In this document: one piece after another, positions 42,519 through 49,993 of the stretch
Position numbering within the stretch: the stretch's first letter is position 1
How the letters are laid out: each line of letters starts with the position of its first letter
Origin: Candidatus Anaerostipes avistercoris
GTDB taxonomy: Bacteria > Bacillota > Clostridia > Lachnospirales > Lachnospiraceae
Length of the DNA stretch: 51,949 nucleotides
Reading direction: 5' to 3'
Assembly (NCBI GenBank): GCA_019119895.1
Contig: DWWD01000038.1
Span: 1 to 51,949 of the forward strand
The notes under the pieces: generated by a model
Told to the model about the DNA's origin: nothing
Database searches by the model: none
What the model saw: the letters and a program-made list of their open reading frames with translations, nothing else
Program-made: the position numbers and the translations under genes

Positions 42519-43877
42519 CTATACTGTTAATTTTCCCACTGCATTTTCCAGAATATCCAGTCCCGCTTCCAACTGCTCATCTGTGATCACCAGCGGAGCC
42601 AGAAAACGAATTACATTTCCGTATACACCGGCGCTCTCAATCATAAGGCCGTGCTGTACACATTCCTGCACCAGATCCTTCACAAACTGCGGATCCGGCT
42701 CTTTGGTCTTTTTATCCTTAACAAATTCCATCCCGATCATAGCTCCAAGTCCGCGCACATCACCGACTGGTTCATATTTTTCTTTCATTTTCTCATAACG
42801 ATCCATAACCTTCTTTCCGATCTCCTGTGCCCGCTCTGCCAGATGATTCTTTTCCATCAACTCTATGGTTTTCAGTGCTGCAGCGCAGGAAAGTGCGTTT
42901 CCGCAATAAGTTCCTCCAATCGTTCCTGCCGGCACAGCTTCCATGATTTCTTCTCTCGTAACAACAGCGCTCAGCGGCAGTCCTGCGGCAATGGATTTCG
43001 CAGTCACCAGAATATCCGGTTCACATCCTGCTTCTTTCCAGTACTCTGTCGCAAACATTCTTCCTGTGCGGCAAAATCCGGACTGTACTTCATCGGCTGC
43101 CAGCAGTATGTCATGTTCATCACAAATTTTCCGCACCGCTTTGACCCATTCGATCGGCGCCGGAATAAATCCGCCTTCTCCCTGCACCGGCTCTACGATT
43201 ACCGCTGCAATCGTATCTGCCGCTCCGCATTCTTCAAATACACTGTAGATGGAATCCACATAATACTCGATTACTTTATCCTGCGGCATCCCCTCCGGCT
43301 TCCGGTATAAATAAGGAAATCTCGCGCGGAACACGCCGTGGGACAAAGGTCCCATATTCACAGCGTATGCTTTTTTTGAAGTCATGGTCATCGTCAATTC
43401 CGTCCGACCATGGAACGCTCCTGAAAATACAATGATATTCGGCCGTCTGGTATATCCTCTGGCTATTTTCACCGCATTCTCATCTGCCTCCGCACCACTG
43501 TTTGACAAAAATGTACGCCTTTTTTCTCCCCGGACAGGAGCAATCTGATTTAATTTCTCTGCCAGTGCAACATAACCTTCATGGGTTACAATGTTAAACA
43601 TTCCATGAAAATATTTCTCAGACTGTGCCTTCACGGCATCGATAATTTCCGGCTGACTGTAGCCCACGTTTAAAACACCCACGCCGCCGATCCAGTCCAG
43701 AAAACGATTCCCGTCCAGATCTTCAATCATTGCACCTTCTCCCCTTGCGATTGCGACAGGATAAACACAACTGACAGCTGAAGCCGCAGCCTGTTTCCTT
43801 CTGTTGATCAGCATCTGAGATTTTGGTCCCGGCATAGTTCCTGTTATAATCTTTGGCAATGCATCTCTCAATGCCAT
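42519..43877 (-). CDS. gabT: GABA-type PLP aminotransferase (class III)
   Basis: 452 residues, class III aminotransferase: removes the distal amino group of 4-aminobutyrate, beta-alanine or similar amines to 2-oxoglutarate or pyruvate. Motifs: YLSNSGAEADENAVKIAR-like FLSNSGAEADENAVKIARG near 112-130, FHGRTELTMTMTSKKA near 143-158, LLAADEVQSGFCRTGR near 246-261 (Asp binding PLP), and TAKSIAAGLPLSAV near 276-289 with the Schiff-base Lys. The frame is open to 44108, but AGGAGGAGG stands 6 nt before the ATG at 43877, and the 77 upstream codons are translation of repeat DNA. It is divergent from a PucR-type regulator. Exact amine unknown. Confidence 0.9.
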   Translation of the reverse strand: MALRDALPKIITGTMPGPKSQMLINRRKQAAASAVSCVYPVAIARGEGAMIEDLDGNRFLDWIGGVGVLNVGYSQPEIIDAVKAQSEKYFHGMFNIVTHEGYVALAEKLNQIAPVRGEKRRTFLSNSGAEADENAVKIARGYTRRPNIIVFSGAFHGRTELTMTMTSKKAYAVNMGPLSHGVFRARFPYLYRKPEGMPQDKVIEYYVDSIYSVFEECGAADTIAAVIVEPVQGEGGFIPAPIEWVKAVRKICDEHDILLAADEVQSGFCRTGRMFATEYWKEAGCEPDILVTAKSIAAGLPLSAVVTREEIMEAVPAGTIGGTYCGNALSCAAALKTIELMEKNHLAERAQEIGKKVMDRYEKMKEKYEPVGDVRGLGAMIGMEFVKDKKTKEPDPQFVKDLVQECVQHGLMIESAGVYGNVIRFLAPLVITDEQLEAGLDILENAVGKLTV

Positions 43878-43910
43878 TGTATCCTCCTCCTTATCCAAAC
43901 CATATAAGAA

Positions 43911-44035
43911 AGAATCCTGTTTTGCAGGATTCTCCGCCTGCGGCGGGCCGCATAGGCGGCATCTTCCTTGCCGCCGCAGTGCGATCCTCGCGGAGCGTTT
44001 TATTTCACAGGAACGCAGGTTGCTATGAAATAAAA
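43911..44035. repeat. Structured non-coding repeat element
   Basis: About 125 nt of nested inverted repeats, much more GC-rich than its surroundings. AGAATCCTG/CAGGATTCT (43911-43933) forms a hairpin; CTCCGC pairs with GCGGAG and CTGCGGCGG with CCGCCGCAG around the GGCGGC/GCCGCC segment; TTTTATTTCA/TGAAATAAAA (43998-44035) closes it. The last part shares TTTATTTCACAGGAA(A)CG with 13101-13118. It resembles dispersed intergenic elements of clostridial genomes. It fills most of the 340-nt gap between gabT and the regulator; the rest is promoter and terminator. Confidence 0.6.
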
Positions 44036-44088
44036 AAAACGAACATGACACAGCCGGCCGTTTCTGCACGACTTCTTTGTCATGTTCG
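44032..44088 (-). terminator. Strong terminator just after the gabT-side promoter
   Basis: CGAACATGACA (44078-44088 read on minus) pairs with TGTCATGTTCG (44040-44050), followed by eight T. The 5' arm begins two or three bases after the predicted start of transcription near 44090, so most transcripts would stop after about 55 nt. Confidence 0.75.
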
Positions 44089-44096
44089 ATATTTAG

Positions 44097-44105
44097 ATTA
44101 TAGCA
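44097..44105 (-). promoter_or_regulatory. Extended -10 promoter upstream of gabT
   Basis: TGCTATAAT on the minus strand is a good extended -10; no convincing -35 is seen. It points toward gabT but meets the terminator at 44032-44088 at once. Confidence 0.6.
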
Positions 44106-44155
44106 CAATCATTTTACTTCTGCTATGTTTTTAAGCATGATATTTTTCAATTATA

Positions 44156-44184
44156 TTGTGCTGTCAGCATAAATATGATATGAT
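44156..44184 (+). promoter_or_regulatory. Promoter of the PucR-type regulator, with a palindrome in the spacer
   Basis: TTGTGC (44156-44161), a 17-nt spacer, and TATGAT (44179-44184). The spacer start overlaps the palindrome TGCTG-T-CAGCA (44159-44169), a possible operator for autoregulation. Confidence 0.55.
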
Positions 44185-44217
44185 CCAGGATAGAAATCAT
44201 ATTACAAGGAGAAATTT

Positions 44218-45246
44218 ATGGCACTCACACTCAGACATTTTTATCACCAGGCCAGGGCAAAATACAAACTCAGGCTACTGACTCCCTCCGTCTCCCTGCA
44301 TCAAAAAATCACATGGATTCACCTGTTGGAAGACATTAACAACTGTTCCTTTATCCGAGGCGGCGAACTTATTATCACCACCGGATTAAACGCCAATAAA
44401 GACCATCTTTTATTTGATCTGGCAGCCAGAATCTATTCCAGCGGCGCCTCCGGTCTGATTTTGAATGTTGGAAATTATATCGACCATGTCCCCCAGGATC
44501 TGCTGGAATGGTGTTCGCAGCACAACTTTCCTGTTTTCACCATGCCATGGGAAATCCATATTGCAGATGTCATGCAGGATTACTGCAATCAGATCATCTC
44601 TGAAGAAAGGACCCAGGAAAAAAGGACTGCCGCCCTGCTCCGGTGTCTGACATCTGAAAACAACGGCTCTTTTCCGACATTATGCCCGGATTTCACCTCC
44701 GGATATGCCGTTGCTTCTGACCATGAACTTTCCATTGACTGTTACGGGGCAGTCCTGTACGAAACGACATACTACTATCTCTGTGTCGATATCGATGGAT
44801 TCGTTTTCGACAGGCACTGTGGAGTCAGCGGTCTGATTGAAGATCCGCTTCATCTTTCCATCGCTCTGAAACAGGCATACCGCTCTATGCAGGTAAGTAA
44901 AATAAAACATACCGATGTTTCTTTCTTCGAGGACATCGGCCTGTATTACGCCGCTCTCGCCATCGATGATCCGGATGTTTTGTATCAGGCAGAACGGCTT
45001 CTGGCTCCATTGGAGGATAAAGATATCCGGCTTACATTCCGGCTTTATCTTGAACATGATGGCAGTGTACAGGCAGCCGCTCAGGCACTATTTCTTCACC
45101 GGAATACCGTAAATTACCGGATTCAGAAAGCCCGCCGTCTGCTGCGGGCAGATGCGGCGGAAAAAGGATTGGAATACCTGTTTGCTTTTTATCTCTGCGA
45201 CTGTCTGAAACTAAAAGAAATGAATCCGTTGAAAAAAGAGGTATGA
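44218..45246 (+). CDS. PucR-family transcriptional regulator
   Basis: 342 residues. The N-terminal PucR-type sensing domain (about 1-130) has FIRGGELIITTGLNANKD near 42-59 and a GLILNVGNYIDHVPQDLL segment. The C-terminal PucR HTH (HTH_30) has DGSVQAAAQALFLHRNTVNY near 279-298, then RIQKARRLL. PucR proteins usually activate purine, amine or amino-acid catabolism in response to a substrate. It is divergent from gabT and likely controls it and the lost symporter. AGGAG precedes the ATG. Its last codons lie in the terminator shared with ybaK. Confidence 0.9.
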   Translation: MALTLRHFYHQARAKYKLRLLTPSVSLHQKITWIHLLEDINNCSFIRGGELIITTGLNANKDHLLFDLAARIYSSGASGLILNVGNYIDHVPQDLLEWCSQHNFPVFTMPWEIHIADVMQDYCNQIISEERTQEKRTAALLRCLTSENNGSFPTLCPDFTSGYAVASDHELSIDCYGAVLYETTYYYLCVDIDGFVFDRHCGVSGLIEDPLHLSIALKQAYRSMQVSKIKHTDVSFFEDIGLYYAALAIDDPDVLYQAERLLAPLEDKDIRLTFRLYLEHDGSVQAAAQALFLHRNTVNYRIQKARRLLRADAAEKGLEYLFAFYLCDCLKLKEMNPLKKEV

Positions 45247-45262
45247 TCTCTCATACCTCTTT
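45235..45262. terminator. Bidirectional terminator containing both stop codons
   Basis: AAAGAGGTATGA (45235-45246), a 4-nt loop, and TCATACCTCTTT (45251-45262). Its two arms encode the final Lys-Glu-Val-stop of the PucR-type protein and of YbaK, read from opposite strands. Confidence 0.9.
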
Positions 45263-45718
45263 GCAGACATCAATCCATTTTTCTGCCTTGGAACATTGTT
45301 CCAGCTCTTTCATATTCATCTCTATGGCGCTGTTACCGCTTCCTGCTGCCGGAAAAACGGTCTGAAAACGCTTCAGCGACTGATCCAGATACACCTTGAC
45401 TCCCCTGTTTACAGCAAACGGACACACGCCTCCCGGTGCATGACCGGTCACTTTCTCAACATCCTGGAAAGAAATCATCTTTGCCTTTGTTCCAAACTCC
45501 TGTTTGTACTTTTTGTTATCAACTTTTACATCTCCGGCCGCTACGATCAGAATCGGCTGCGGACCGGCGTAAAAAGACAAGGTCTTCGCAATTCTTGCCG
45601 GTTCACATCCCAGCGCCTCCGCCGCCAGCTCCACCGTAGCGCTGGACTGATCCAGGATCTGAATCTTATGTTCAATATGGAACTGTTTTAAATATTCTTC
45701 TACTTTCTTTACTGACAT
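45251..45718 (-). CDS. ybaK: YbaK/EbsC family aminoacyl-tRNA deacylase
   Basis: 155 residues. The YbaK fold has AAEALGCEPARIAKTLSF near 34-51 with the catalytic-type Lys, GDVKVDNKKYKQEFG near 62-76, and GHAPGGVCPFAV near 92-103 with the GxxPGG loop. The family hydrolyses mischarged tRNA, often Cys-tRNA(Pro) or related, in trans. The frame is open to 45760, but GAAGG lies 7 nt before the ATG at 45718, and MSVKKVEEYLK fits the family start. It is convergent with the PucR-type regulator. Confidence 0.9.
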   Translation of the reverse strand: MSVKKVEEYLKQFHIEHKIQILDQSSATVELAAEALGCEPARIAKTLSFYAGPQPILIVAAGDVKVDNKKYKQEFGTKAKMISFQDVEKVTGHAPGGVCPFAVNRGVKVYLDQSLKRFQTVFPAAGSGNSAIEMNMKELEQCSKAEKWIDVCKEV

Positions 45719-45794
45719 ATCGTTACCTTCTTCCTTTTGCATTCTGACCAATGATGTCATCTTATTTTATTGTATATAATCCGATGCAAAAAGA

Positions 45795-45837
45795 AAAGGG
45801 GGCTTTTGGAATTAAAAAGCCCCGCTTTCACGGGGCT
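45795..45837 (-). terminator. Two overlapping, mutually exclusive terminator hairpins
   Basis: On the minus strand AGCCCCG-CGGGGCT (45818-45837) is followed by TTTTTAATT. The second stem pairs GGGGCTTTT (45815-45823 on minus) with AAAAGCCCC (45799-45807), followed by TTTTCTTTTT. They share 45818-45823, so only one can form. They lie 40-90 nt after the promoter at 45882-45909 and 80-120 nt before the ybaK start. Confidence 0.7.
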
Positions 45838-45881
45838 CAAAAAAAGAGAGGATTAAAAAATATATGAAAAAGTATGTCTTT

Positions 45882-45909
45882 ATTATAGCAAAATCCCACC
45901 TTCTATCAA
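45882..45909 (-). promoter_or_regulatory. Strong promoter of a short transcript or of the ybaK leader
   Basis: TTGATA (45904-45909), a 16-nt spacer, and TGC-TATAAT (-10 at 45882-45887, with an extended -10 TG) on the minus strand. Transcription would start near 45875 and reach the hairpin pair after about 40-60 nt. Confidence 0.7.
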
Positions 45910-45970
45910 TGTTCTCCTTATAAACATTTCTAAAAGGGTTCTAAACAATGTGAGGAATTTCTTATTTTTC

Positions 45971-46582
45971 TTAAATTTCCTTTGTTTTACTTTCCAGCCA
46001 TCGAAGTATCTCCGGATAATCAATCTGATTATAATCACTGACATCCACTTCTATGGTATCGCCGAGAGCAAATTCCCCATATCCTCTTTGCGTACATCTC
46101 CTGTAGAATTCTTTATAATCTAAAAGATTGTCCGCATTTTTACGATCTGCTTTCATATCTGATTTATGATATCTTGTCAGAATATGTCCCCAGTGTCTGG
46201 AATCATCTAAATCCCGTTCTTTTTGTCTTTCAAATAAAATATCAATTTTTCCGACCAGACGAATCGTACATATATGATATTTATATTGTTCTGCTAATTT
46301 TTCCAGCGAGGATTTTTGTTTTGCACTAAAAGGATAGTCTGATATCAAACTTTCTTTATGCAAAAATGCATCTTCCATTCTTTCATAATATGCTTTCCAG
46401 GCTTTTAGGATCAATTCTTCTTTTTCCTCTAAAGTATCAAATCCATATTTATCCCAGAATTCTTCTTTTATATCATCTGGTGAGAGCAATCTTAGTTCTG
46501 GAAAATTTTTTATAATGATGTTCGCCATATAACTTTTCCCGGTTCCGGGATACCCTGCTAAAAGAATCAACGCTTTCTTCAT
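45971..46582 (-). CDS. P-loop kinase-like ATPase (AAA_33 type)
   Basis: 203 residues. Walker A is LLAGYPGTGKSYMANII near 5-21; DDIKEEFWDKYG near 36-47 and a basic lid-like part with QKERDLDDSRHWGH near 124-137 fit small P-loop kinases (AAA_33). The family includes kinases of many small molecules. The ATG at 46582 overlaps the stop codon of the preceding dehydrogenase as TAATG, so I reject the start at 46594. It is the last gene of an AT-rich mannose-type PTS operon that has a class II aldolase but no recognised sugar kinase; it might supply that activity, but this is inference. Confidence 0.8.
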   Translation of the reverse strand: MKKALILLAGYPGTGKSYMANIIIKNFPELRLLSPDDIKEEFWDKYGFDTLEEKEELILKAWKAYYERMEDAFLHKESLISDYPFSAKQKSSLEKLAEQYKYHICTIRLVGKIDILFERQKERDLDDSRHWGHILTRYHKSDMKADRKNADNLLDYKEFYRRCTQRGYGEFALGDTIEVDVSDYNQIDYPEILRWLESKTKEI

Positions 46583-47367
46583 TAATCCATCCATTCTCCA
46601 CCAACTAAATTAATGGACTGACCCGTCAGATAAGAAGAACAATCTGTTAATAAGAAAATGGCTGCCTGAATCACATCCTGAAGATCTACCAGCCTGTGCA
46701 TTGGAATGTTCTTCTCAAAATATGGTAACACTTCTTCCGGATCCAAATTACGTTTTTTGGCATATTCATATTTTAATTGATCCCACATTTCCGTATGTAC
46801 AATTCCAGGGCAAATAGAATTTACTCGAATATTCTTATCTGCAAATTCTTTTGCAATAGATTGTGTTAATCCCTGTACTCCAAATTTGCTTGCGCAATAA
46901 ATGGTCTGCCATGAACTTGCTTTTTTCCCGGACAGAGAAGACATATTCAGAATCGTTCCACCACCATTTTTCAGCATCTTATCAATTGCTACCTGACAGC
47001 ATAAAAATGTTCCTTTTAAATTAACCTTCATCGTAAGATCCCAAAGTCCTTCATCACAATCCAGAAATGGCACCATTTTTGATACTCCTGCTGAATTTAC
47101 CCAGGATGTGATCGCTCCAAATTTTTCTTCCACATCAGAAGCTGCTGTCTCAACCTGAGCTTTGTTTGTAATATCAACCTTATAAAATGCAGCAACACCT
47201 TCCTCATCCTGAATTTCTTTTACAACTTGTTGTGCTTTTTCTTCATTCATATCAAAAATTGCTATTTTGGCTTCTCTTGATGCAAAGTCTTTTGCCATCG
47301 CGGCTCCCATTCCACTTGCTGCTCCTGTAATGACAATTACTTTCCCTGTTAATTTTTCTGTATTCAT
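46582..47367 (-). CDS. Short-chain dehydrogenase/reductase
   Basis: 261 residues, classical SDR. NAD(P) site TGAASGMGAAM near 15-25 with an acidic Asp (IFDMNEEKAQQ near 37-47), which favours NAD(H); NSAG-type VNSAGVSKM near 90-98; catalytic Ser in NMSSLSGKK near 141-149 and YxxxK in YCASKFG near 157-163. Close relatives include sorbitol-6-P 2-dehydrogenase and other polyol dehydrogenases. AAGGAG precedes the ATG. It sits 11 nt downstream of the IIB gene, so it probably oxidises the imported polyol phosphate. Confidence 0.92.
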   Translation of the reverse strand: MNTEKLTGKVIVITGAASGMGAAMAKDFASREAKIAIFDMNEEKAQQVVKEIQDEEGVAAFYKVDITNKAQVETAASDVEEKFGAITSWVNSAGVSKMVPFLDCDEGLWDLTMKVNLKGTFLCCQVAIDKMLKNGGGTILNMSSLSGKKASSWQTIYCASKFGVQGLTQSIAKEFADKNIRVNSICPGIVHTEMWDQLKYEYAKKRNLDPEEVLPYFEKNIPMHRLVDLQDVIQAAIFLLTDCSSYLTGQSINLVGGEWMD

Positions 47368-47378
47368 ATGAGTTCTCC

Positions 47379-47852
47379 TTATTTCAAATAATTACCAATA
47401 TCTACCGGTTTATTGTTTGGCATTACCTGAATAAAAACATCTACATTTTTACTCAATAACGCCCTAAATTGATCATTTTCTTCTGAACTGGTGGAAATGT
47501 TTTTATATAACACACTTCTGCCATTTCCTGCACCCATTCCTCCGACATCAACTTCCTCAATATTGATTCCGTGATCTACCAGATAATTTAATACTTCCGG
47601 TCCTTTTACAAGAAGAATTGTTGGCTCATCAAGTCCCTGTGAAAAGAATGTAACTCCATCTTCTTTATTGAAGATCCCGATGGCAATTTCCTCTGGAATT
47701 GCCATCTCCAGAACTTCAATCATATAATCATCTTCTGCTACCAGATCATCTACAATCACTACTTGTGTTGCTTTTTTATTTTTTATCCACGCTGTCATAA
47801 CCTGTCCATGAATCAGACGATCATCAATCCTTGTTAATACTAAGTTTTCCAC
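47379..47852 (-). CDS. PTS mannose-family IIB component
   Basis: 157 residues from a GTG start. Active-site His is in TRIDDRLIHGQVMTAW near 8-23 (residue about 15), the mannose/fructose/sorbose IIB signature. GMGAGNGRSVLYKNIS near 105-120 is also typical. The frame is open to 47924, but AAGGAG 12 nt before the GTG at 47852, and the family start VENLVLTRIDDR, fix the start. The gene overlaps the IIA gene by 29 nt. It carries phosphate from IIA to the fused IIC-IID permease. Confidence 0.9.
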   Translation of the reverse strand: MENLVLTRIDDRLIHGQVMTAWIKNKKATQVVIVDDLVAEDDYMIEVLEMAIPEEIAIGIFNKEDGVTFFSQGLDEPTILLVKGPEVLNYLVDHGINIEEVDVGGMGAGNGRSVLYKNISTSSEENDQFRALLSKNVDVFIQVMPNNKPVDIGNYLK

Positions 47853-48261
47853 GACGTTTTGTTTCTCCTTTCTCGAATAAAGTTCCTTTAATTCCATAGT
47901 AATCTGGATTTGTTGCAATCGCAACGAGATCCTTTAACATACTGCTTTCATTTCTTTCAGAGGCAACCGCCACTAACATTGGCATATTCATTCCTGATAC
48001 CAGTCCGATTTTATGTGTTTTTGACATGTATGCTGCACTCTGAAATGGTGTTCCGAAAACGATATCTGCCAGAATCAATGTTCCATCCGCATTTTCATTT
48101 TCAGAAATCGCCAGATCAAGTTTTTCTCTATAAGAATCTGCTGTCATTCCCGGATACAAGGCTACCGTTTTAATCCCATAATCATCCCCTGTTACCATGA
48201 TCAGCGATTTCAACAGTCCTTCACAGAACTCTCCATGACTGATCAAAATTATATTTACCAT
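47824..48261 (-). CDS. PTS mannose-family IIA component
   Basis: 145 residues. EIIA-Man fold with active His in LISHGEFCEGL near 6-16 (His9) and the segment ILADIVFGTPFQSAAYMS near 62-79. GGGAGG precedes the ATG. It is read just after the permease gene and overlaps the IIB gene. The C-terminal KGETKRRGKLSINKD is a basic tail without further domain; no fusion with IIB. Confidence 0.92.
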   Translation of the reverse strand: MVNIILISHGEFCEGLLKSLIMVTGDDYGIKTVALYPGMTADSYREKLDLAISENENADGTLILADIVFGTPFQSAAYMSKTHKIGLVSGMNMPMLVAVASERNESSMLKDLVAIATNPDYYGIKGTLFEKGETKRRGKLSINKD

Positions 48262-48310
48262 ATTATCTTGCCTCCCGCCTTTATTCTGTATTCTTTTTAC
48301 TGCAGGTTGA

Positions 48311-49981
48311 TTATCCTGTATATCCTAAGATTCCTGTATAATATCCGATGATACCGACAACAAAAATTGCTACAATGATCCAAAGTGTATTTACTTTCTT
48401 TCGGAGCATCTGCCATACAAGCATTGTAATTCCAAGAGGAATCAACCCTGGTGCCAGAGAATCTAAAACCGTCTGGATTTCTGTGACACCCTCACCAACA
48501 GTAATTGCCAGCGGTGTATTTACTGCTGCACGCGTTGCCGCCATAGACCCCACTACCATAAGACCAACAATACTGAATGAATTAATAATCTTATCAACTG
48601 TTCCATCTTTCAGGATTTTTAACAATGAGGTCTTTCCCTGTTTATATCCTGTCATAAACATGAAGTATCCACATGCAAAAATCAACACCTCAAATACCAC
48701 TGTCGCAAAAATCGGTCCGAGATAACTTCCATCTAATGCCATAGAACATCCGATTCCAAACAAAATAGGGAAAAGAATTCCCTGCATAACGGTATCTCCG
48801 ATACCTGCTACCGGTCCCATTAATCCCGTTCTCACAGAGTTAATATCCTGAGCAGTTACATTTTCCCCGTTTGCTCTCGCTTCTTCCATAGAACATGTAA
48901 TACCATTGATAATTGGTCCAATCGTAAATACTTCTGAATTATAAAATACAAGATATTTCTTTAATTCAGCTACCTGATCTTCTACTTTATCATATAACGC
49001 TCTGATTGGTGTGATCATTAAGTTTGCAATTCCAAGTGCCTGTAATCTTTCATAATTGTAACACGCTTCTGTACTCGTAGTTAATAACCATGTCTTGATT
49101 AATGTTTTCTTTGATAATTTCTTTTTCGTTCCATCTGTTACTTTCGCTGTTTCTTTCGCTTCTTCTGTACTCTGTCCTACTTCTTTTACTTCCACCTTCT
49201 TGTTCACAGATAAACGTCTGACCTTTTTCTTTTCTTTTTGTACGGATGTTGTTTCATTTTTCTGATTAAAATATAAGATAATTGCTATAACCGCTGCAAA
49301 AATTGAAACTGCTGTCAAATCTAGTCCACTGTACTCTGTCAAGAAAAATCCTGCAAAAAACCATGGCATTAAAGTTTTTTTACCAAGATAATTTAATAAC
49401 ATTGCAATACCTAATGCAGGCATAATTCCCCCGACAACTTCCAATGCATTGATAATGCTCTCTGGAATCGCATTTAACATTGACTGTGCCCAGTCGCTTC
49501 CAAACATAATCATTGCAAAAGCTGGTACTCCATATAACAGCAACGCCATACAAAATGATGGCAGATAGTTCATGATCCTTACGCCTCTGATATTCCCTTT
49601 TTCCAGTAACTTATCTGCCTGATGGATCCATGCTGCATTCACTGTCATGTAAACCTGATTTAATAATAATCCAAGCATGCTGAATGGAATCGCAAATGTT
49701 ACCGCCATTGTAGGATCAGCTCCAGACATAATCGTAAGTGCCGTTCCAAAAATTCCTGCCACGATTGTATTACTTGGCATGGTACCGCCTGCCGAAATCC
49801 ATCCAAGATAAATTAACTGAATTGTCGCTCCCGCGATCATACCGGTCATTGGTTCTCCCATAAATACTCCGACCAGAGTCCCGGTCGTTAATGGATAAAC
49901 CAAACATTTTGTAATTGGTCCGAAGAACCACCATTGTCCACATGTTGCTAATAAAGCTACTAAAATTGCAGATATAACCAT
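48311..49981 (-). CDS. PTS mannose-family IIC-IID fusion permease
   Basis: 556 residues in one chain. Residues 1 to about 240 are EIIC (GTLVGVFMGEPMTGMIAGAT near 34-53; IYLGWISAGGTMPSNTIVAG near 57-76). A hydrophilic Lys/Glu-rich linker covers about 241-288. Residues 289-556 are EIID (TWLLTTSTEACYNYERLQAL near 297-316; GPVAGIGDTVMQGILFPI near 389-406). IIC and IID are nearly always separate genes that form one channel. GGAGG precedes the ATG. The linker is long enough to span domains, and no stop or frame break is present, so this is a genuine fusion rather than an error. Confidence 0.92.
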   Translation of the reverse strand: MVISAILVALLATCGQWWFFGPITKCLVYPLTTGTLVGVFMGEPMTGMIAGATIQLIYLGWISAGGTMPSNTIVAGIFGTALTIMSGADPTMAVTFAIPFSMLGLLLNQVYMTVNAAWIHQADKLLEKGNIRGVRIMNYLPSFCMALLLYGVPAFAMIMFGSDWAQSMLNAIPESIINALEVVGGIMPALGIAMLLNYLGKKTLMPWFFAGFFLTEYSGLDLTAVSIFAAVIAIILYFNQKNETTSVQKEKKKVRRLSVNKKVEVKEVGQSTEEAKETAKVTDGTKKKLSKKTLIKTWLLTTSTEACYNYERLQALGIANLMITPIRALYDKVEDQVAELKKYLVFYNSEVFTIGPIINGITCSMEEARANGENVTAQDINSVRTGLMGPVAGIGDTVMQGILFPILFGIGCSMALDGSYLGPIFATVVFEVLIFACGYFMFMTGYKQGKTSLLKILKDGTVDKIINSFSIVGLMVVGSMAATRAAVNTPLAITVGEGVTEIQTVLDSLAPGLIPLGITMLVWQMLRKKVNTLWIIVAIFVVGIIGYYTGILGYTG

Positions 49982-49993
49982 ATATTATCCTCC

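Noticed and set aside
43878-44108. N-terminal extension of the aminotransferase by 77 residues
   Set aside because: The extension translates the structured repeat and terminator, has no family similarity, and a strong ribosome site marks the ATG at 43877.
45360-45380. A cre-like sequence (TGAAAACGCTTCAG) as a catabolite-repression site
   Set aside because: It lies well inside the ybaK coding region with no promoter close by, so a chance match is more likely.
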